DNA of 64,000 nt from Carnimonas nigrificans ATCC BAA-78 (GTDB lineage Bacteria > Pseudomonadota > Gammaproteobacteria > Pseudomonadales > Halomonadaceae). A model generated the notes under the pieces. It ran no database searches, was not told where the DNA came from, and saw nothing but the letters and a program-made list of their open reading frames with translations. Below, piece after piece: positions 9,089-19,360 of the stretch; within the stretch, counting starts at the first letter, position 1; each line of letters starts with the position of its first letter. Location of the stretch: positions 48,497 to 112,496 of the forward strand of contig NZ_JAGO01000017.1 of the NCBI RefSeq assembly GCF_000526695.1. Reading direction: 5' to 3'. Position numbers and translations under genes: made by a program.

Positions 9089-10792
9089 ATGAGTGTTGAA
9101 AGCAGCAACGCCCCGAATTTCCTCAGCAATCAGATTCGCGAAGAGATCAGCAACGGTCAGACGCAACACATCGTGACGCGCTTTCCTCCTGAACCCAACG
9201 GCTTTCTGCACATCGGTCATGCCAAATCAATCTGGGTGAACTTCAGTCTTGCCGAGCAGTTTGGCGGGCGCTGTCATCTGCGTTTTGATGACACCAACCC
9301 GGCCAAGGAAGAAGAGCAGTTTGTGCAGTCGATCCAGCAGGATATCCAGTGGCTTGGCTATCGCTGGTCGGGAGAAGTGCGCTACGCCTCCCAGTATTTC
9401 GATCAGCTCTATGAATGGGCGATCCATCTGGTCAAGCAGGGGCTGGCCTACGTGGATGACCTGAGTGCCGAGCAGATGCGTGAATATCGCGGTACCTTGA
9501 CCGAACCCGGACGCCCCAGCCCTTATCGGGAGCGCTCGGTCGAAGAGAACCTTGATCTGCTTGAGCGGATGGCAACGGGTGAGTTTGGCGAAGGTGAAAA
9601 GGTGCTGCGCGCCAGAATTGATATGGCGTCGCCCAACATCAATCTGCGTGATCCGGTGCTTTACCGTATTCGTCACGCACACCATCACCAGACCGGCGAC
9701 AAATGGAAGATTTACCCTTCCTACGACTTTGCCCACGGTCAGTCCGACGCTATCGAAGGCATTACCCATTCGATCTGCACGCTTGAATTCGAGGACCACC
9801 GTCCTCTCTACAACTGGATGCTGGAACATCTGCCGGTGCCTGCCAGGCCGCGCCAGATCGAATTTGCCCGCATGAATGTCAACTACACCGTCACCTCAAA
9901 ACGCAAGCTGAGGCTGCTGGTGGAAAAAGGCATCGTGAATGGCTGGGACGATCCGCGCATGCCGACCATTTCCGGGCTGCGTCGCCGCGGTTATACCCCT
10001 GCATCGCTGCGGCACTTCTGTGAAATGACCGGCGTAGCGCGTTCAGCCAACGTGGTGGATATCGCGATGCTCTATTCGGCGATTCGCTCCGACCTGGAAG
10101 AGAATGCGCCGCGCGCCATGTGTGTGCTGAATCCGCTCAAGGTGGTGCTGACCAATGTTGCCGAAGATCACGAAGAGCAGATTGAAGCGGCAGGGCACCC
10201 TGCCCGTGAGGATATGGGCACGCGCATCCTGCCGCTGGCCCGCGAGCTTTACATCGACGCCGATGACTTCATGGAAGAGCCGCCGAAGAAGTTCTTCCGC
10301 CTGGCCCCTGGCAAGGAAGTTCGCCTGCGCAATGCCTATGTCATCAAGTGCGATGAGGTGGTGAAAAATGATGATGGCTCGATCAAGGAGCTGCGTTGCA
10401 GCGTCGATTTCGACACCCTGGGTGCCAATCCCGAAGGGCGCAAGGTCAAGGGGGTGATTCACTGGGTCAGCGCCGAACATGGCGTGCCGGTGGAAGTGCG
10501 CAACTACGACAACCTCTTTACCGTTGAAGCGCCGGACAAGTTCAAGGACGAGCAAGAGTTTCTTGCCAACCTTAATCCCGAGTCGCTCTCGGTCACCGAA
10601 GGTATTGGCGAGCCTTCCCTGCGGGATGCTCAGCCGGAAGATCACTTCCAGTTCGAGCGGGTAGGCTACTTCTGCGCTGATCGCTTCGATCATGGCGACA
10701 ACGGCAAGCTGGTGTTCAACCGCACCGTCAGCCTCAAGGATGGCTGGGCCAAGGCGCAGAAAAAGGCCGCCCAGGCGGGGCAGCAGGGGTGA
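9089..10792 (+). CDS. glnS: Glutaminyl-tRNA synthetase
   Basis: Charges tRNA-Gln; class I synthetase, 567 residues from the ATG at 9089. The class I signature [15 protein letters not shown] (about residues 32-46) and the KMSKS-equivalent VTSKRKL (about 268-274) are present, followed by the anticodon-binding beta-barrels. The longer open frame beginning at 8930 adds 53 residues with no family resemblance and is rejected. The stop is 4 bp before cysS, so the two synthetase genes are probably co-transcribed. Confidence 0.97.
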   Translation: MSVESSNAPNFLSNQIREEISNGQTQHIVTRFPPEPNGFLHIGHAKSIWVNFSLAEQFGGRCHLRFDDTNPAKEEEQFVQSIQQDIQWLGYRWSGEVRYASQYFDQLYEWAIHLVKQGLAYVDDLSAEQMREYRGTLTEPGRPSPYRERSVEENLDLLERMATGEFGEGEKVLRARIDMASPNINLRDPVLYRIRHAHHHQTGDKWKIYPSYDFAHGQSDAIEGITHSICTLEFEDHRPLYNWMLEHLPVPARPRQIEFARMNVNYTVTSKRKLRLLVEKGIVNGWDDPRMPTISGLRRRGYTPASLRHFCEMTGVARSANVVDIAMLYSAIRSDLEENAPRAMCVLNPLKVVLTNVAEDHEEQIEAAGHPAREDMGTRILPLARELYIDADDFMEEPPKKFFRLAPGKEVRLRNAYVIKCDEVVKNDDGSIKELRCSVDFDTLGANPEGRKVKGVIHWVSAEHGVPVEVRNYDNLFTVEAPDKFKDEQEFLANLNPESLSVTEGIGEPSLRDAQPEDHFQFERVGYFCADRFDHGDNGKLVFNRTVSLKDGWAKAQKKAAQAGQQG

Positions 10793-10796
10793 TGGC

Positions 10797-12191
10797 ATGA
10801 GCGTGCAAATCTTCAATACCATGATGCGGCGCAAGCAGCCCCTGGCGCCGCTTGATCCTGAAGCGGTACGCATGTACGTGTGCGGCATCACCGTGTATGA
10901 CTACTGCCATATTGGTCATGGTCGCGTGATGGTGGCCTTTGATGTGGTTACGCGCTACCTGCGTGCGCGCGGCTATAACGTCCAGTATGTGCGCAATATC
11001 ACCGATGTTGACGACAAGATCATTCGACGGGCGGCCGAGAACAACGAATCCATCGGTGCGCTTACCGAGCGCATGATCGACGCGATGCACGACGACGAAC
11101 AGCGCATTGGTGTGCTGCCGCCCGATGAGGAACCGCGTGCAACGGCGCACATGCACGACATTATTGCCATGGTGGCGACCCTGATCGAGAAGGGGCACGC
11201 CTATGCCGCCGATAATGGCGATGTTTACTATCGTGTGCGCAGCTTCACTGACTACGGCAAGCTCTCCAATCGTAATCCTGATGACATGCGCTCTGGCGCG
11301 CGGATCGAGGTTGAGGAAGCCAAGGAAGATCCACTCGATTTCGTGCTGTGGAAAAAGGCGCGGCCAGGGGAATCGAGCTGGCCTTCGCCGTGGGGCGATG
11401 GCCGCCCCGGCTGGCATATCGAATGCTCGGCGATGTCGAAGTGCTGCCTGGGCGAAAGTTTCGATATTCATGGCGGCGGTGCCGATCTGGTCTTCCCGCA
11501 CCATGAAAACGAAATTGCCCAGAGTGAAGGGGCCAGCGACAAGCCGTTCGTGACGAACTGGATGCACGTAGGGGCGCTGCGCATCGACGGTGAAAAGATG
11601 TCCAAGTCGCTGGGCAACTTCTTCTTTCTGCGCGATGTGCTTGAGCACAATGATCCGGAAGTGGTGCGCTATCTGCTGTTGGCGAGCCACTATCGCAGTC
11701 CGATCAACTATGCGGGTGACTCGCTGGAAGAGGCGCGCCGTTCGCTGCTGCGTTTCTACACTGCTCTGGATGGCATCGAAGCGCAGCAGGGCAGCGTCAG
11801 CGGCGACTTCGCCACGCGCTTTTTTGCTGCGATGGATGATGATTTCAATACGCCGGTGGCGCTGGCGGTACTGTTTGATCTGGCGCGCGAGCTGAACCGG
11901 GCGCGCAGTGACGATGCCCAAAGCGCACCAGCGCTGGCGTTCGAGTTGAAACGTCTGGCGAATATTCTGGGCTTGCTTGAGCGAGCGCCTGGCGAATTTC
12001 TCCAGGGCGGCAGTCAGAATGCGCTGCCACTGCCTGCTGAAGAGATCGACGCGCGGATTGCTGCGCGTACCGCCGCCAAAAAAGCCAGGGAGTTTGCGGA
12101 AGCAGACCGTATTCGCGCTGAGCTTGAAGCGCTAGGCATTGTACTGAAGGACAGTCGCGAAGGGACTCAGTGGGTATTCGACAAGCGTTGA
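10797..12191 (+). CDS. cysS: Cysteinyl-tRNA synthetase
   Basis: Charges tRNA-Cys; 464 residues. The zinc-binding [15 protein letters not shown] at about residues 28-42 holds the HIGH signature, [10 protein letters not shown] is the KMSKS loop, and [11 protein letters not shown] plus [10 protein letters not shown] give the remaining zinc ligands. The start at 10797 is four bases after the glnS stop; the earlier open frame overlapping glnS is rejected. The close glnS-cysS spacing suggests a two-gene operon. Confidence 0.97.
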   Translation: MSVQIFNTMMRRKQPLAPLDPEAVRMYVCGITVYDYCHIGHGRVMVAFDVVTRYLRARGYNVQYVRNITDVDDKIIRRAAENNESIGALTERMIDAMHDDEQRIGVLPPDEEPRATAHMHDIIAMVATLIEKGHAYAADNGDVYYRVRSFTDYGKLSNRNPDDMRSGARIEVEEAKEDPLDFVLWKKARPGESSWPSPWGDGRPGWHIECSAMSKCCLGESFDIHGGGADLVFPHHENEIAQSEGASDKPFVTNWMHVGALRIDGEKMSKSLGNFFFLRDVLEHNDPEVVRYLLLASHYRSPINYAGDSLEEARRSLLRFYTALDGIEAQQGSVSGDFATRFFAAMDDDFNTPVALAVLFDLARELNRARSDDAQSAPALAFELKRLANILGLLERAPGEFLQGGSQNALPLPAEEIDARIAARTAAKKAREFAEADRIRAELEALGIVLKDSREGTQWVFDKR

Positions 12192-12270
12192 TACTCCCCC
12201 TTGGCTGATTCGCGGGCAGCTCCATGAGGTGGGGCGGCCCGTGCTACTTTCATTATTCAAGGAATTTCCG

Positions 12271-12624
12271 ATGGCACGACGTGTTCTCTGCGCGCTGGCA
12301 CTGCTGGCAGTATCCCCCTTGGCTCTGGCCCATGCCCATCTCTCCTCCAGCTCGCCCGCCGATGGTGCCGTGCTGGAACAGGCACCTACCACGCTGACAG
12401 CGTCCTTTACTGAAGGCGTGGAAACTGCACTGAGTTCGCTGACCCTGACCGACGATAATGGCCACACCACATCGCTTGACAAGCTGAGTGCCAGTGCTGA
12501 GGGCAATAACACCTACCAGGTGGCGCTGCCCAGGTTGGCAGCGGGGCATTACAGGATCGACCTGCATGTCACTTCAGTGGATACCCATCGCGTAGAAGAG
12601 CAGCTACAGTTCACCGTTAAATGA
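12271..12624 (+). CDS. copC: CopC-family periplasmic copper-binding protein
   Basis: 117 residues with a signal peptide (MARRVLCALALLAVSPLALA). Cleavage there leaves a mature protein beginning HAHLSSSSPADGAVLEQAP. The N-terminal His and following Ser/Pro-rich turn are the hallmark of CopC, where the His is a Cu(II) ligand. A later DLHVTSVDTHRVEEQLQFTV holds the second His region. AAGGAA precedes the start. It is directly upstream of copD, the usual pairing for periplasmic copper binding and import. Confidence 0.88.
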   Translation: MARRVLCALALLAVSPLALAHAHLSSSSPADGAVLEQAPTTLTASFTEGVETALSSLTLTDDNGHTTSLDKLSASAEGNNTYQVALPRLAAGHYRIDLHVTSVDTHRVEEQLQFTVK

Positions 12625-12670
12625 TGAGTGCGCCGTTGATTGTGTCGCTTCCGATGAGTATGACGAAGTC

Positions 12671-13600
12671 GTGTTGTCGTTGATCGACGCCGCCTTCAAT
12701 GGCGGCGCTTTGTCGATGCTGCAAACAGGCGTGCGAGCGCTTGGAATCAGTAGCCTTGCAGTGGCATTAGGTGGTCTGGTGGTGGGTTGGTGGCTTGTGC
12801 CTCAGACCAGCATCAGCCGACCCCTGATTGCTCGCTTGCAGAGGGTGGCGGGTATAGCCATGTTGCTGGCACTGGCGTTTTTTGTGGCGTTATGGCCGTT
12901 GGTTGCGGCGCAAATGGCAGGAGCGACGACGCTTGCCGACACCGTGCCGGTGCTGAAGGTGGTGCTGACTGGCACCGCATTTGGTGGTCTGGTACGGCTG
13001 GTGTGGGGGTTGCTGGCGTTGGCCCTGTTGCTACTGTTAATGCTGCTAACGCCACTTCAGCGCGTCGCCCTGAAAGAGCTGCGCGGTAGCATAGTGGCGC
13101 TGCTGGGCATGGTGGCGTTACTGCAACCGCTGATGGGGCACGGCGCCACTGTCGGTGCCGGCTACCTGCTACCGATGACCACTCATGTGCTGGCGGCATC
13201 GCTGTGGATAGGGGCCATTCCCGCACTGATACTGGGCTGTGTCGATCAGGCGCTTGATAGCCGATTGTTGCTGAAGCGCTTTTCGTGGCTGGGTATTGCG
13301 TGCGTGGTGGTGCTAGGGCTGTCAGGGCTGGTGCAAACAATTACGCTGGTCGCGAGCTGGCAGGCGTTATGGCAGACGGTATACGGCCAACTGATTGTGG
13401 TCAAAACCGTCATGCTGGGAGCATTGCTGGTGCTGGCGTTGATCAATCGCTGCTACTGGACGCCGCGTGCACTGGGCCGTCAGCGTGGCGTGGTGATCAC
13501 CATGGGGATTGAGTGGGCGCTGGCGCTGTGCGTTATCGTGATCGCCGTGGGGCTTGCGGGGCAGCCGCCGCCCGGCATCATGGGTGAGATGGCGCACTAG
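12671..13600 (+). CDS. copD: CopD-family copper resistance/import membrane protein
   Basis: 309 residues with about eight hydrophobic segments and conserved-looking membrane His residues (LMGHGATVGAGYLLPMTTHVLAASLWIG). It resembles the CopD/PcoD domain family, which acts with CopC in moving copper across the inner membrane. The frame has no upstream ATG, so the start is taken as GTG at 12671; TTG at 12674 is an alternative. The gene follows copC by 46 bp. The pair ends at a strong bidirectional terminator. Confidence 0.82.
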   Translation: MLSLIDAAFNGGALSMLQTGVRALGISSLAVALGGLVVGWWLVPQTSISRPLIARLQRVAGIAMLLALAFFVALWPLVAAQMAGATTLADTVPVLKVVLTGTAFGGLVRLVWGLLALALLLLLMLLTPLQRVALKELRGSIVALLGMVALLQPLMGHGATVGAGYLLPMTTHVLAASLWIGAIPALILGCVDQALDSRLLLKRFSWLGIACVVVLGLSGLVQTITLVASWQALWQTVYGQLIVVKTVMLGALLVLALINRCYWTPRALGRQRGVVITMGIEWALALCVIVIAVGLAGQPPPGIMGEMAH

Positions 13601-13626
13601 AAGGGTGTCATAAAGAATGGCGCCAT

Positions 13627-13668
13627 AAAAAGGCCAGGGGCAGCTATGAACTGCACCTGGCCTTTTTC
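13627..13668. terminator. Bidirectional terminator between copD and mtnN
   Basis: Arms AAAAAGGCCAGGGGCAG and CTGCACCTGGCCTTTTT form a long hairpin with A-run and T-run on either side. It lies between two convergent genes and can serve both. Confidence 0.9.
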
Positions 13669-13727
13669 TTTGCTGTCAGGAAGCAAAAGAGACGCGCATC
13701 ATGGCACCTTCCGCTTCAGCAATAACG

Positions 13728-14456
13728 CTAGTCGAGCTGTTCCAGCATCGAAGCGACCATCTTCGCAGAGTTGGCGGCTGCCGTTGCGAGGAAGGTTTCG
13801 AAATCAACGTTATTGCCCTCTTTCTCGGGAAGATCCGAAATGGCGCGGGTAACAACGAAGGGACAGCCGAAGCGCTCACAGGCTTGGGCAATGGCAGCGG
13901 CTTCCATTTCAGCAGCAATCAGCTCAGGGAAGCGGCGGCGCAGTGAGGTCACTGCTTCCTTGCCCGCCACGAAAACATCGCCTGAGCCAATCGCGCCTTC
14001 ATGAGCAGCAATGCCGAGGCCGTCGATTGCCTTGCGTGCGAGGGCGATCAGATCGCTATCGGCGCTGAAGCGTGCCGGCATGCCGGGAATCTGGCCCGGC
14101 GCATAGCCGAATGCCGTGACGTTGGCGTCATGATGGAACACCTGTGACGAGACGACGACATCGCCGATGGCAAGCCCTTCTCCCATACCGCCTGCCGAAC
14201 CAATATTGATAACGGCATCAGGCGCATAGCGCTGGAAGGCGAGGGCGGTGGCGACGGCGGCGTTGACCTTGCCGATGCCTGATTCCAGCAACACGACCTG
14301 CTTGCCCTTGAGCGTGCCGCGATGAAATACCGAGCCGCCCACTTCAGTTGTATCGGGAGGCGTGTCGAACAGCGCGAGCAGCGCCTCGACTTCCTGGGCC
14401 ATTGCGCCAATAAGCGCAACCTGTACCGACTCGGGCTGGGCATTATGTGTGCTCAT
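13728..14456 (-). CDS. mtnN: 5'-methylthioadenosine/S-adenosylhomocysteine nucleosidase
   Basis: Cleaves MTA and SAH to adenine plus the thioribosyl sugar; in the activated methyl cycle it makes S-ribosylhomocysteine for LuxS. The start at 14456 (MSTHN, 242 residues) overlaps the luxS stop by one base (TGATG), pointing to translational coupling. Family features are visible: IGAMAQEVEALL near the N terminus, the GIGKVNAA turn, NIGSAGGM, and the C-terminal EMEAAAIAQAC plus RAISDLPEKEGNNVDFE with the catalytic Asp. Confidence 0.95.
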   Translation of the reverse strand: MSTHNAQPESVQVALIGAMAQEVEALLALFDTPPDTTEVGGSVFHRGTLKGKQVVLLESGIGKVNAAVATALAFQRYAPDAVINIGSAGGMGEGLAIGDVVVSSQVFHHDANVTAFGYAPGQIPGMPARFSADSDLIALARKAIDGLGIAAHEGAIGSGDVFVAGKEAVTSLRRRFPELIAAEMEAAAIAQACERFGCPFVVTRAISDLPEKEGNNVDFETFLATAAANSAKMVASMLEQLD

Positions 14457-14923
14457 CAAGCGAACACCTGATCCCACTCATCGCGCTTGGCCAGCAGATC
14501 ACGGGCCAGCTCTTTCGCGCCTTCCAGACTATGGCTGGCGGCCCAGCCACACTGGGTCGGATTGCAGGCCGGCACCTCATCGGCTTCGAGGACATCCTTC
14601 AATGTCTTCTCGATAATATCGAGCACATCGTCATAGTCTTCGTGATTGATCAGCGACCAATAGAAGCCGGTTTGGCAGCCCATCGGGCCGATATCCAGAA
14701 TCTTGTCGGTGTGGTTACGCGCCAGCTCGGCCGTAAGGTGCTCAAGGGAGTGGAGCGCAGGCATTTCCATGTGCTCCTTGTTTGGCTGGCTGATACGCAG
14801 ATCGTACTTGAAGATCTTGTCGCCGTGGATGCCTTCCTTGACGCCGGCCAGGCGAACATAAGGCGCTTTTACCTTGGTGTGATCCAGGTTGAAGCTTTCG
14901 ACATTCATCTGTTTCTCGCTCAT
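14456..14923 (-). CDS. luxS: S-ribosylhomocysteine lyase, AI-2 synthase
   Basis: Splits S-ribosylhomocysteine into homocysteine and DPD, the precursor of autoinducer 2. The 155-residue length is normal. The metal-binding HSLEH motif lies at about residues 54-58, with a further metal Cys region at [10 protein letters not shown] (about 80-89) and [13 protein letters not shown] lies upstream of the ATG. Transcribed ahead of mtnN, so the two consecutive SAH-recycling enzymes are made from one mRNA. Confidence 0.97.
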   Translation of the reverse strand: MSEKQMNVESFNLDHTKVKAPYVRLAGVKEGIHGDKIFKYDLRISQPNKEHMEMPALHSLEHLTAELARNHTDKILDIGPMGCQTGFYWSLINHEDYDDVLDIIEKTLKDVLEADEVPACNPTQCGWAASHSLEGAKELARDLLAKRDEWDQVFA

Positions 14924-15036
14924 GGGGGTCTCCTAAGCGTTGGTCGGGCACCCGCTGCGGCAGGTGCGATGAAAAGAGCAGGTGAAAACCGGCAGGCGTC
15001 GCCCGCATGATTCACGCTACCTGTGACGCTCCAGGT

Positions 15037-15897
15037 TCAGCGTTGAGCATCATGCAAGATGGCGGCGGTCAGGGTATTTTCCAACAGGGAAGCAACAGTC
15101 ATCGGGCCAACTCCGCCGGGCACCGGCGTGATCCAGGCGGCCCGCTCGCGTGCCTTGTCGAACTCCACATCACCGACCAGGCTGCCATCTTCCTGTCGGT
15201 TGATGCCTACATCAATGACGGTTGCGCCTTCACGAATCCAGTCACCCTTGATCAGATGGGGAATGCCCACACCCACCACCAGCAGCTCGGCACGCCTTAC
15301 ATAGCTTTCCAGATCCTTGGTAAAGCGGTGGCACACCGACGTAGTGGCGCCAGCCAGCAGCAGCTCCAGCGCCATGGGCCGCCCAACGATATTGCTGGCC
15401 CCGACGATGGTGGCATCAACGCCACGTACCGCGATCTGATAATAGTCGAGCAGCGTCATGACGCCCTTGGGAGTGCATGGGCGCAGCTCGGGCTGGCGCT
15501 GTGCCAGGCGGCCAAGATTGTAGGGATGGAAGCCATCGACATCCTTGTCCGCTGCAATACGCTCTAGAATGGGATTTTCATCGAGGTGGGCAGGGAGGGG
15601 GAGCTGCACCAGGATGCCATCAATACGTGCATCGCGGTTAAGCTCGTCGATCAGCGTTTCAAGCTGGGATTGGGTGGTAGCAGCAGGCAGTTGATGCTTG
15701 TAGGACTGAACCCCGGCCTCGGCACAGGCGCGCTCCTTGTTGCGCACATAGATCTGCGAAGCGGGGTTGTCACCCACCAGTACTACGGCAAGACCGGGAG
15801 CAGCCAGCCCTTGCTGCTGACGCTGGGCCGTTGCTTCAGCTACTTTGGCGCGGACATGATGGGCAACTGTCTTTCCATCAATCAATTGTGCGGCCAT
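15037..15897 (-). CDS. folD: Bifunctional methylenetetrahydrofolate dehydrogenase / cyclohydrolase
   Basis: Interconverts 5,10-methylene-THF and 10-formyl-THF, in the cytoplasm. Seen are [13 protein letters not shown] (about residues 54-66, with the catalytic Lys), [11 protein letters not shown], the dinucleotide region with [16 protein letters not shown] and [16 protein letters not shown] at the C terminus. The ATG at 15897 (286 residues) is preferred because AGAGGAA lies nine bases upstream; the ATG nine bases earlier abuts the ribosome binding site and is too close. Confidence 0.96.
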   Translation of the reverse strand: MAAQLIDGKTVAHHVRAKVAEATAQRQQQGLAAPGLAVVLVGDNPASQIYVRNKERACAEAGVQSYKHQLPAATTQSQLETLIDELNRDARIDGILVQLPLPAHLDENPILERIAADKDVDGFHPYNLGRLAQRQPELRPCTPKGVMTLLDYYQIAVRGVDATIVGASNIVGRPMALELLLAGATTSVCHRFTKDLESYVRRAELLVVGVGIPHLIKGDWIREGATVIDVGINRQEDGSLVGDVEFDKARERAAWITPVPGGVGPMTVASLLENTLTAAILHDAQR

Positions 15898-16297
15898 TGA
15901 TGGCATTTCCTCTGGCAATGATAAGGATGGTCGATATCTGGGCGTCGATTGTCGCACGCCCCGTCTGCTAGTCAAAGCGCCGTTGGTGTGGAGCGGGGCT
16001 TTCAGTCTCGGGGCGCGTGGGTGTGCTTTTGACGGGAAGGTGCAGCTTATGAGCTTGCGGGCTGTGCTCCTTCTTTATGTACTTCTCTGCTATTTCGGCT
16101 GCTTCATGGATAGAGGGAAGGGCGTAGGCGCCGGTTTTTCCTGCTGCCTTCCCTTGTTGATGGCGCCTGCGGGCAGGATTTGGCGGGGCACGTGATCCGG
16201 CTGACGCAGATTTTGTTCAAGCTATTGATAATTATGCTTGACCCACGCCGCAAAGACAGTAAAATGCGCATCGCATCATCAAACACGGTGCTTGGAA
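15898..16297. other. Intergenic region between folD and the tRNA cluster
   Basis: About 400 bp. It must hold the folD promoter and the tRNA operon promoter, but no clear -35/-10 pair stands out. A 70-codon frame on the plus strand has no supporting signals. Confidence 0.5.
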
Positions 16298-16374
16298 CGG
16301 GGTATAGCGCAGTCTGGTAGCGCGCCTGCTTTGGGAGCAGGATGTCGGGGGTTCGAATCCCTCTACCCCGACCA
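16298..16374 (+). tRNA. tRNA-Pro (anticodon TGG)
   Basis: Acceptor arms CGGGGTA and TACCCCG, anticodon stem CCTGC/GCAGG with loop TTTGGGA (anticodon at 16332-16334), T-loop GTTCGAATC, and an encoded CCA end. Confidence 0.97.
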
Positions 16375-16440
16375 ACCTATTGATTTGGAAAGAATTTTTC
16401 CTTTTCTGGGGTTGACGGTGTTGGAACTCGACCGTATTAT

Positions 16441-16517
16441 GCGCCTATAGCTCAACCGGATAGAGCAACGGCCTTCTAAGCCGTAGGTTGCAGGTTCGAG
16501 TCCTGCTGGGCGCGCCA
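16441..16517 (+). tRNA. tRNA-Arg (anticodon TCT)
   Basis: Acceptor arms GCGCCTA and TGGGCGC, anticodon stem ACGGC/GCCGT with loop CTTCTAA (anticodon at 16475-16477), T-loop GTTCGAGTC and an encoded CCA. Confidence 0.97.
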
Positions 16518-16636
16518 TGTGTCAGTTGATTTGGCAGTGGGTGTTCGGTGTTAATGCTCTGATGTTAGGGCAAAAGGCAAATTGATACTCGTTGATAGTT
16601 GAATGTTTCGATATTGATTATGCCAGTTTCGGTTAT

Positions 16637-16712
16637 GGTGGATGTAGCTCAGTGGTAGAGCCCCGGATTGTGGCTCCGGTGGTCGAGGGTTCGATCCCCT
16701 TCATCCACCCCA
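16637..16712 (+). tRNA. tRNA-His (anticodon GTG)
   Basis: Acceptor arms GTGGATG and CATCCAC with an encoded G at position -1 (16637), the tRNA-His identity element. Anticodon stem CCGGA/TCCGG with loop TTGTGGC (anticodon at 16670-16672), discriminator C and encoded CCA. Last of three tRNA genes in a row, probably one transcript. Confidence 0.97.
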
Positions 16713-16755
16713 TTCCGACAGAATTGTTAAAGATCGAAGCATCGGTCTTGTAAAG

Positions 16756-16779
16756 GCACCCAGATAGGGTGCTTTTTTT
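16756..16779 (+). terminator. Terminator of the tRNA operon
   Basis: Stem GCACCC/GGGTGC followed by seven T residues, 43 bp beyond the tRNA-His gene. Confidence 0.9.
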
Positions 16780-17059
16780 ATGCCTGAAAAGTGTCACTCT
16801 GTATTCAGCCAGGTCTGGAAAACTCCAATAATGTCAGCGAGCTAGCGTAATTTTTGCTGATTGGTCTTGAATCACTGACACTTGGCCCCATGATGACTGG
16901 GAGCCAAACGCTTGTCTTAATGCGCTGGTATTCTTAGAATCTTCGCCTTCGCATTAACCTGCGCACTACATTTTTAGTCGTTGCGGCCTGTCTCCATAAG
17001 TTAAGCAGGGCGCTGCAACTCAACACGTAACGCCCCGCACAGCGGGTAGAGGATCATCC
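16780..17059. other. Leader region of tig
   Basis: About 280 bp without a gene between the tRNA terminator and the trigger factor start. No clear promoter elements were recognised. Confidence 0.5.
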
Positions 17060-18424
17060 ATGCAAGTGTCTGTCGAAACGACTTCTACAATCGGGCGCCG
17101 CCTGACTATCCAGGTACCGGCCGCACAGGTTGACCAAGCAGCAGATGCGCAACTGAAAAAGTTTCAGGGGCGTCGTATGAATGGCTTCCGCCCGGGCAAG
17201 GTGCCTGCCAAGGTACTGCACAGTCGTTTCGGTGCAGAAGCGCGTAACGAAGCAGTCAGCGAAATCATTCGTGAGAACTACGTCAAGGCGCTCTCCGAAG
17301 AGTCCCTGAATCCTGCCGGTTTCCCTGAAATCGAGCCGACCGTCAACGAGCCGGGCAAGGATCTGGAGTTTGTTGCCAGCATCGAAGTCTATCCGCAGAT
17401 TGAGCTGAAAGGCATTGAAGGCACCTCTATCGAACGTCCCAAGGCGTCCATTACCGATGCTGACGTAGATGAGATGATCGAAAGCCTGCGCAAGCAAGCG
17501 GCTGACTGGTCAACTGCTGAGCGCGCGGCTGCCGAAGGCGATCAGGTGAAAATCGACTTTGAAGGGTTCCTCGGTGACGAGCCGTTCGAAGGCGGCAAGG
17601 CTGAAGGCCATGAGCTGGTGCTGGGTTCCAACAGCTTTATCCCCGGTTTTGAAGACCAGCTGGTAGGCGCCAGTGCAGGTGATGAGCCGACGATCAAAGT
17701 GACTTTCCCTGAAGATTATCAGGCTGAGCATCTGGCAGGTCAGGAAGCGACCTTCAAAACCAGGGTTCATGAAGTCAAGGAGCAGGCGCTGCCGGAAATC
17801 GACGCCGAGTTCACCAAGCGCTTTGGCGTTGAAAGCGGCGATCTCGCTGAATTCAAGGCAGAAGTACGCAAGAACATGGAGCGCGAGCTTGATACCGCTG
17901 TTGAAAACAGCGTCAAGCAGCAGGTGATCGAAGCGCTGAAATCGGCTAACCCGATTGAAGTGCCGAAAAGCCTGATCCAGCAGGAAATTGATGCGCTCAA
18001 GCGTCAGGCTGCACAGCAGTTTGGTCTGGGTGAAGACTTCGATGTAAGCCAGCTGCCCAACGAACTGTTTGAAGAGCAGGGCAAATCGCGCGTGCAGGTG
18101 GGGCTGCTGCTGGCAGAAGTGGTCAGTGCCAATAGCCTTGAAGCTTCTGATGAAGAGCTGCGCGGCTTCGGTGAGAAAATTGCCCAGCAGTATCAGCAGC
18201 CCGAGCAGGTTGTCGAACAGTATCTGAACAACGAGCAGATGAAAAATCAGCTCAAATCCGCTGTTCTTGAAAATAAGGCGGTTGAAAAACTGGCTGAAAG
18301 CGCCAATGTTTCTGATAAGGAAATGTCTTATCAGGACGCACTGGCTGCCGCTCAGGCTAATCCGGCTGCCGAAAGCGAAGAGGCATCCGAGTCAGCTGAA
18401 GCCAAGGATGAGGAAAACAGCTAA
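17060..18424 (+). CDS. tig: Trigger factor, ribosome-bound chaperone
   Basis: Ribosome-associated chaperone and prolyl isomerase that meets nascent chains at the exit tunnel. At 454 residues it has the three usual parts: the ribosome-binding N domain with FQGRRMNGFRPGKVP (about residues 35-49; family signature GFRxGKxP), the FKBP-like domain around DQVKIDFEGFLGDEPFEGG (about 160-178), and a long helical C domain ending in an acidic tail. AGAGGATC precedes the ATG. It leads the tig-clpP-clpX-lon block. Confidence 0.97.
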   Translation: MQVSVETTSTIGRRLTIQVPAAQVDQAADAQLKKFQGRRMNGFRPGKVPAKVLHSRFGAEARNEAVSEIIRENYVKALSEESLNPAGFPEIEPTVNEPGKDLEFVASIEVYPQIELKGIEGTSIERPKASITDADVDEMIESLRKQAADWSTAERAAAEGDQVKIDFEGFLGDEPFEGGKAEGHELVLGSNSFIPGFEDQLVGASAGDEPTIKVTFPEDYQAEHLAGQEATFKTRVHEVKEQALPEIDAEFTKRFGVESGDLAEFKAEVRKNMERELDTAVENSVKQQVIEALKSANPIEVPKSLIQQEIDALKRQAAQQFGLGEDFDVSQLPNELFEEQGKSRVQVGLLLAEVVSANSLEASDEELRGFGEKIAQQYQQPEQVVEQYLNNEQMKNQLKSAVLENKAVEKLAESANVSDKEMSYQDALAAAQANPAAESEEASESAEAKDEENS

Positions 18425-18649
18425 GGCGTTCCTCTCTGCAATGCGGTGCTGAGCGCCGCAGGCAGCCAATAGTGCGGCTCGGCTTCGGTCGGGCCGCAAC
18501 TGTTTAAGGAATAGGGCACCGCTACTGGCGCGATGAAATGACGTGCGCCGGATATTGTGTTTACATTGATGACTGGTGCCGACTGACAGCGGCGTGTCCG
18601 ACTGTCAATGCAGCAGTTTGGTTCTACAGGATTTAAGGGCAGGGTCACG

Positions 18650-19270
18650 ATGCGCAGCGAGTTTGATATTAGTAGTGCCGGTGGACTGGTCCCCATGGTG
18701 GTGGAGCAGAGCGCACGAGGCGAACGCTCTTACGACATTTACTCCCGACTGCTTAAAGAGCGCGTTATCTTTCTGGTAGGGCCGGTCGAGGACTACACTG
18801 CCAATCTGGTAGTGGCACAGTTGCTCTTCCTGGAGTCTGAAAATCCTGACAAGGATATCCATCTTTACATCAATTCTCCCGGTGGCTCGGTAACGGCAGG
18901 GATGTCCATTTACGACACCATGCAGTTCATCAAGCCGGACGTTTCTACCCTGTGCATCGGCCAGGCGGCGAGCATGGGCGCGCTGCTGCTGGCAGGTGGT
19001 GCAGCAGGCAAGCGTTTTGCGCTGCCGCACTCGCGGGTCATGATTCATCAGCCGCTGGGCGGTTTCCAGGGGCCAGCCAGTGATATCGAGATTCACACGC
19101 AGGAGATCCTCAAGATTCGCGAGGAGCTGAACCGCGTGATGGCGCATCACACTGGGCAGCCGCTTGAGAAGATTGAGCGCGATACCGATCGCGACAACTT
19201 CATGAATGCGCAAAGTGCGGCGGATTACGGCCTGATTGACGCTGTGCTGGATCGCCGCCCGCAAGCCTGA
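18650..19270 (+). CDS. clpP: ATP-dependent Clp protease proteolytic subunit
   Basis: Serine peptidase that forms the double-ring chamber used by ClpX and ClpA. The start at 18650 (206 residues) is preferred over the upstream ATG of the same frame because AGGG lies just before it and the length then matches ClpP with a short propeptide. The catalytic triad is visible: Ser in [11 protein letters not shown], His in [13 protein letters not shown] and Asp in TDRDNFMNA. It is followed by clpX. Confidence 0.96.
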   Translation: MRSEFDISSAGGLVPMVVEQSARGERSYDIYSRLLKERVIFLVGPVEDYTANLVVAQLLFLESENPDKDIHLYINSPGGSVTAGMSIYDTMQFIKPDVSTLCIGQAASMGALLLAGGAAGKRFALPHSRVMIHQPLGGFQGPASDIEIHTQEILKIREELNRVMAHHTGQPLEKIERDTDRDNFMNAQSAADYGLIDAVLDRRPQA

Positions 19271-19278
19271 TTCCGTTT

Positions 19279-19302
19279 TTCGGGTGCGAGCAGGCACCCG
19301 AA
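19279..19302 (+). promoter_or_regulatory. Stem-loop between clpP and clpX
   Basis: Nine-base-pair perfect hairpin TTCGGGTGC/GCACCCGAA, eight bases after the clpP stop. No T-run follows on the plus strand, so it is not a typical terminator. It could be a partial attenuator or an mRNA-stabilising structure that lets clpP and clpX be made in different amounts. Confidence 0.5.
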
Positions 19303-19360
19303 GCTTGATTCCGTAAGAGCGGTGGTGTTTGACACCATCGCATTGAAAAGAGGTACTCGT

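Noticed and set aside
10734..11921. 395-codon minus-strand open frame across cysS
   Set aside because: Antisense shadow of cysS with low-complexity His/Arg content.
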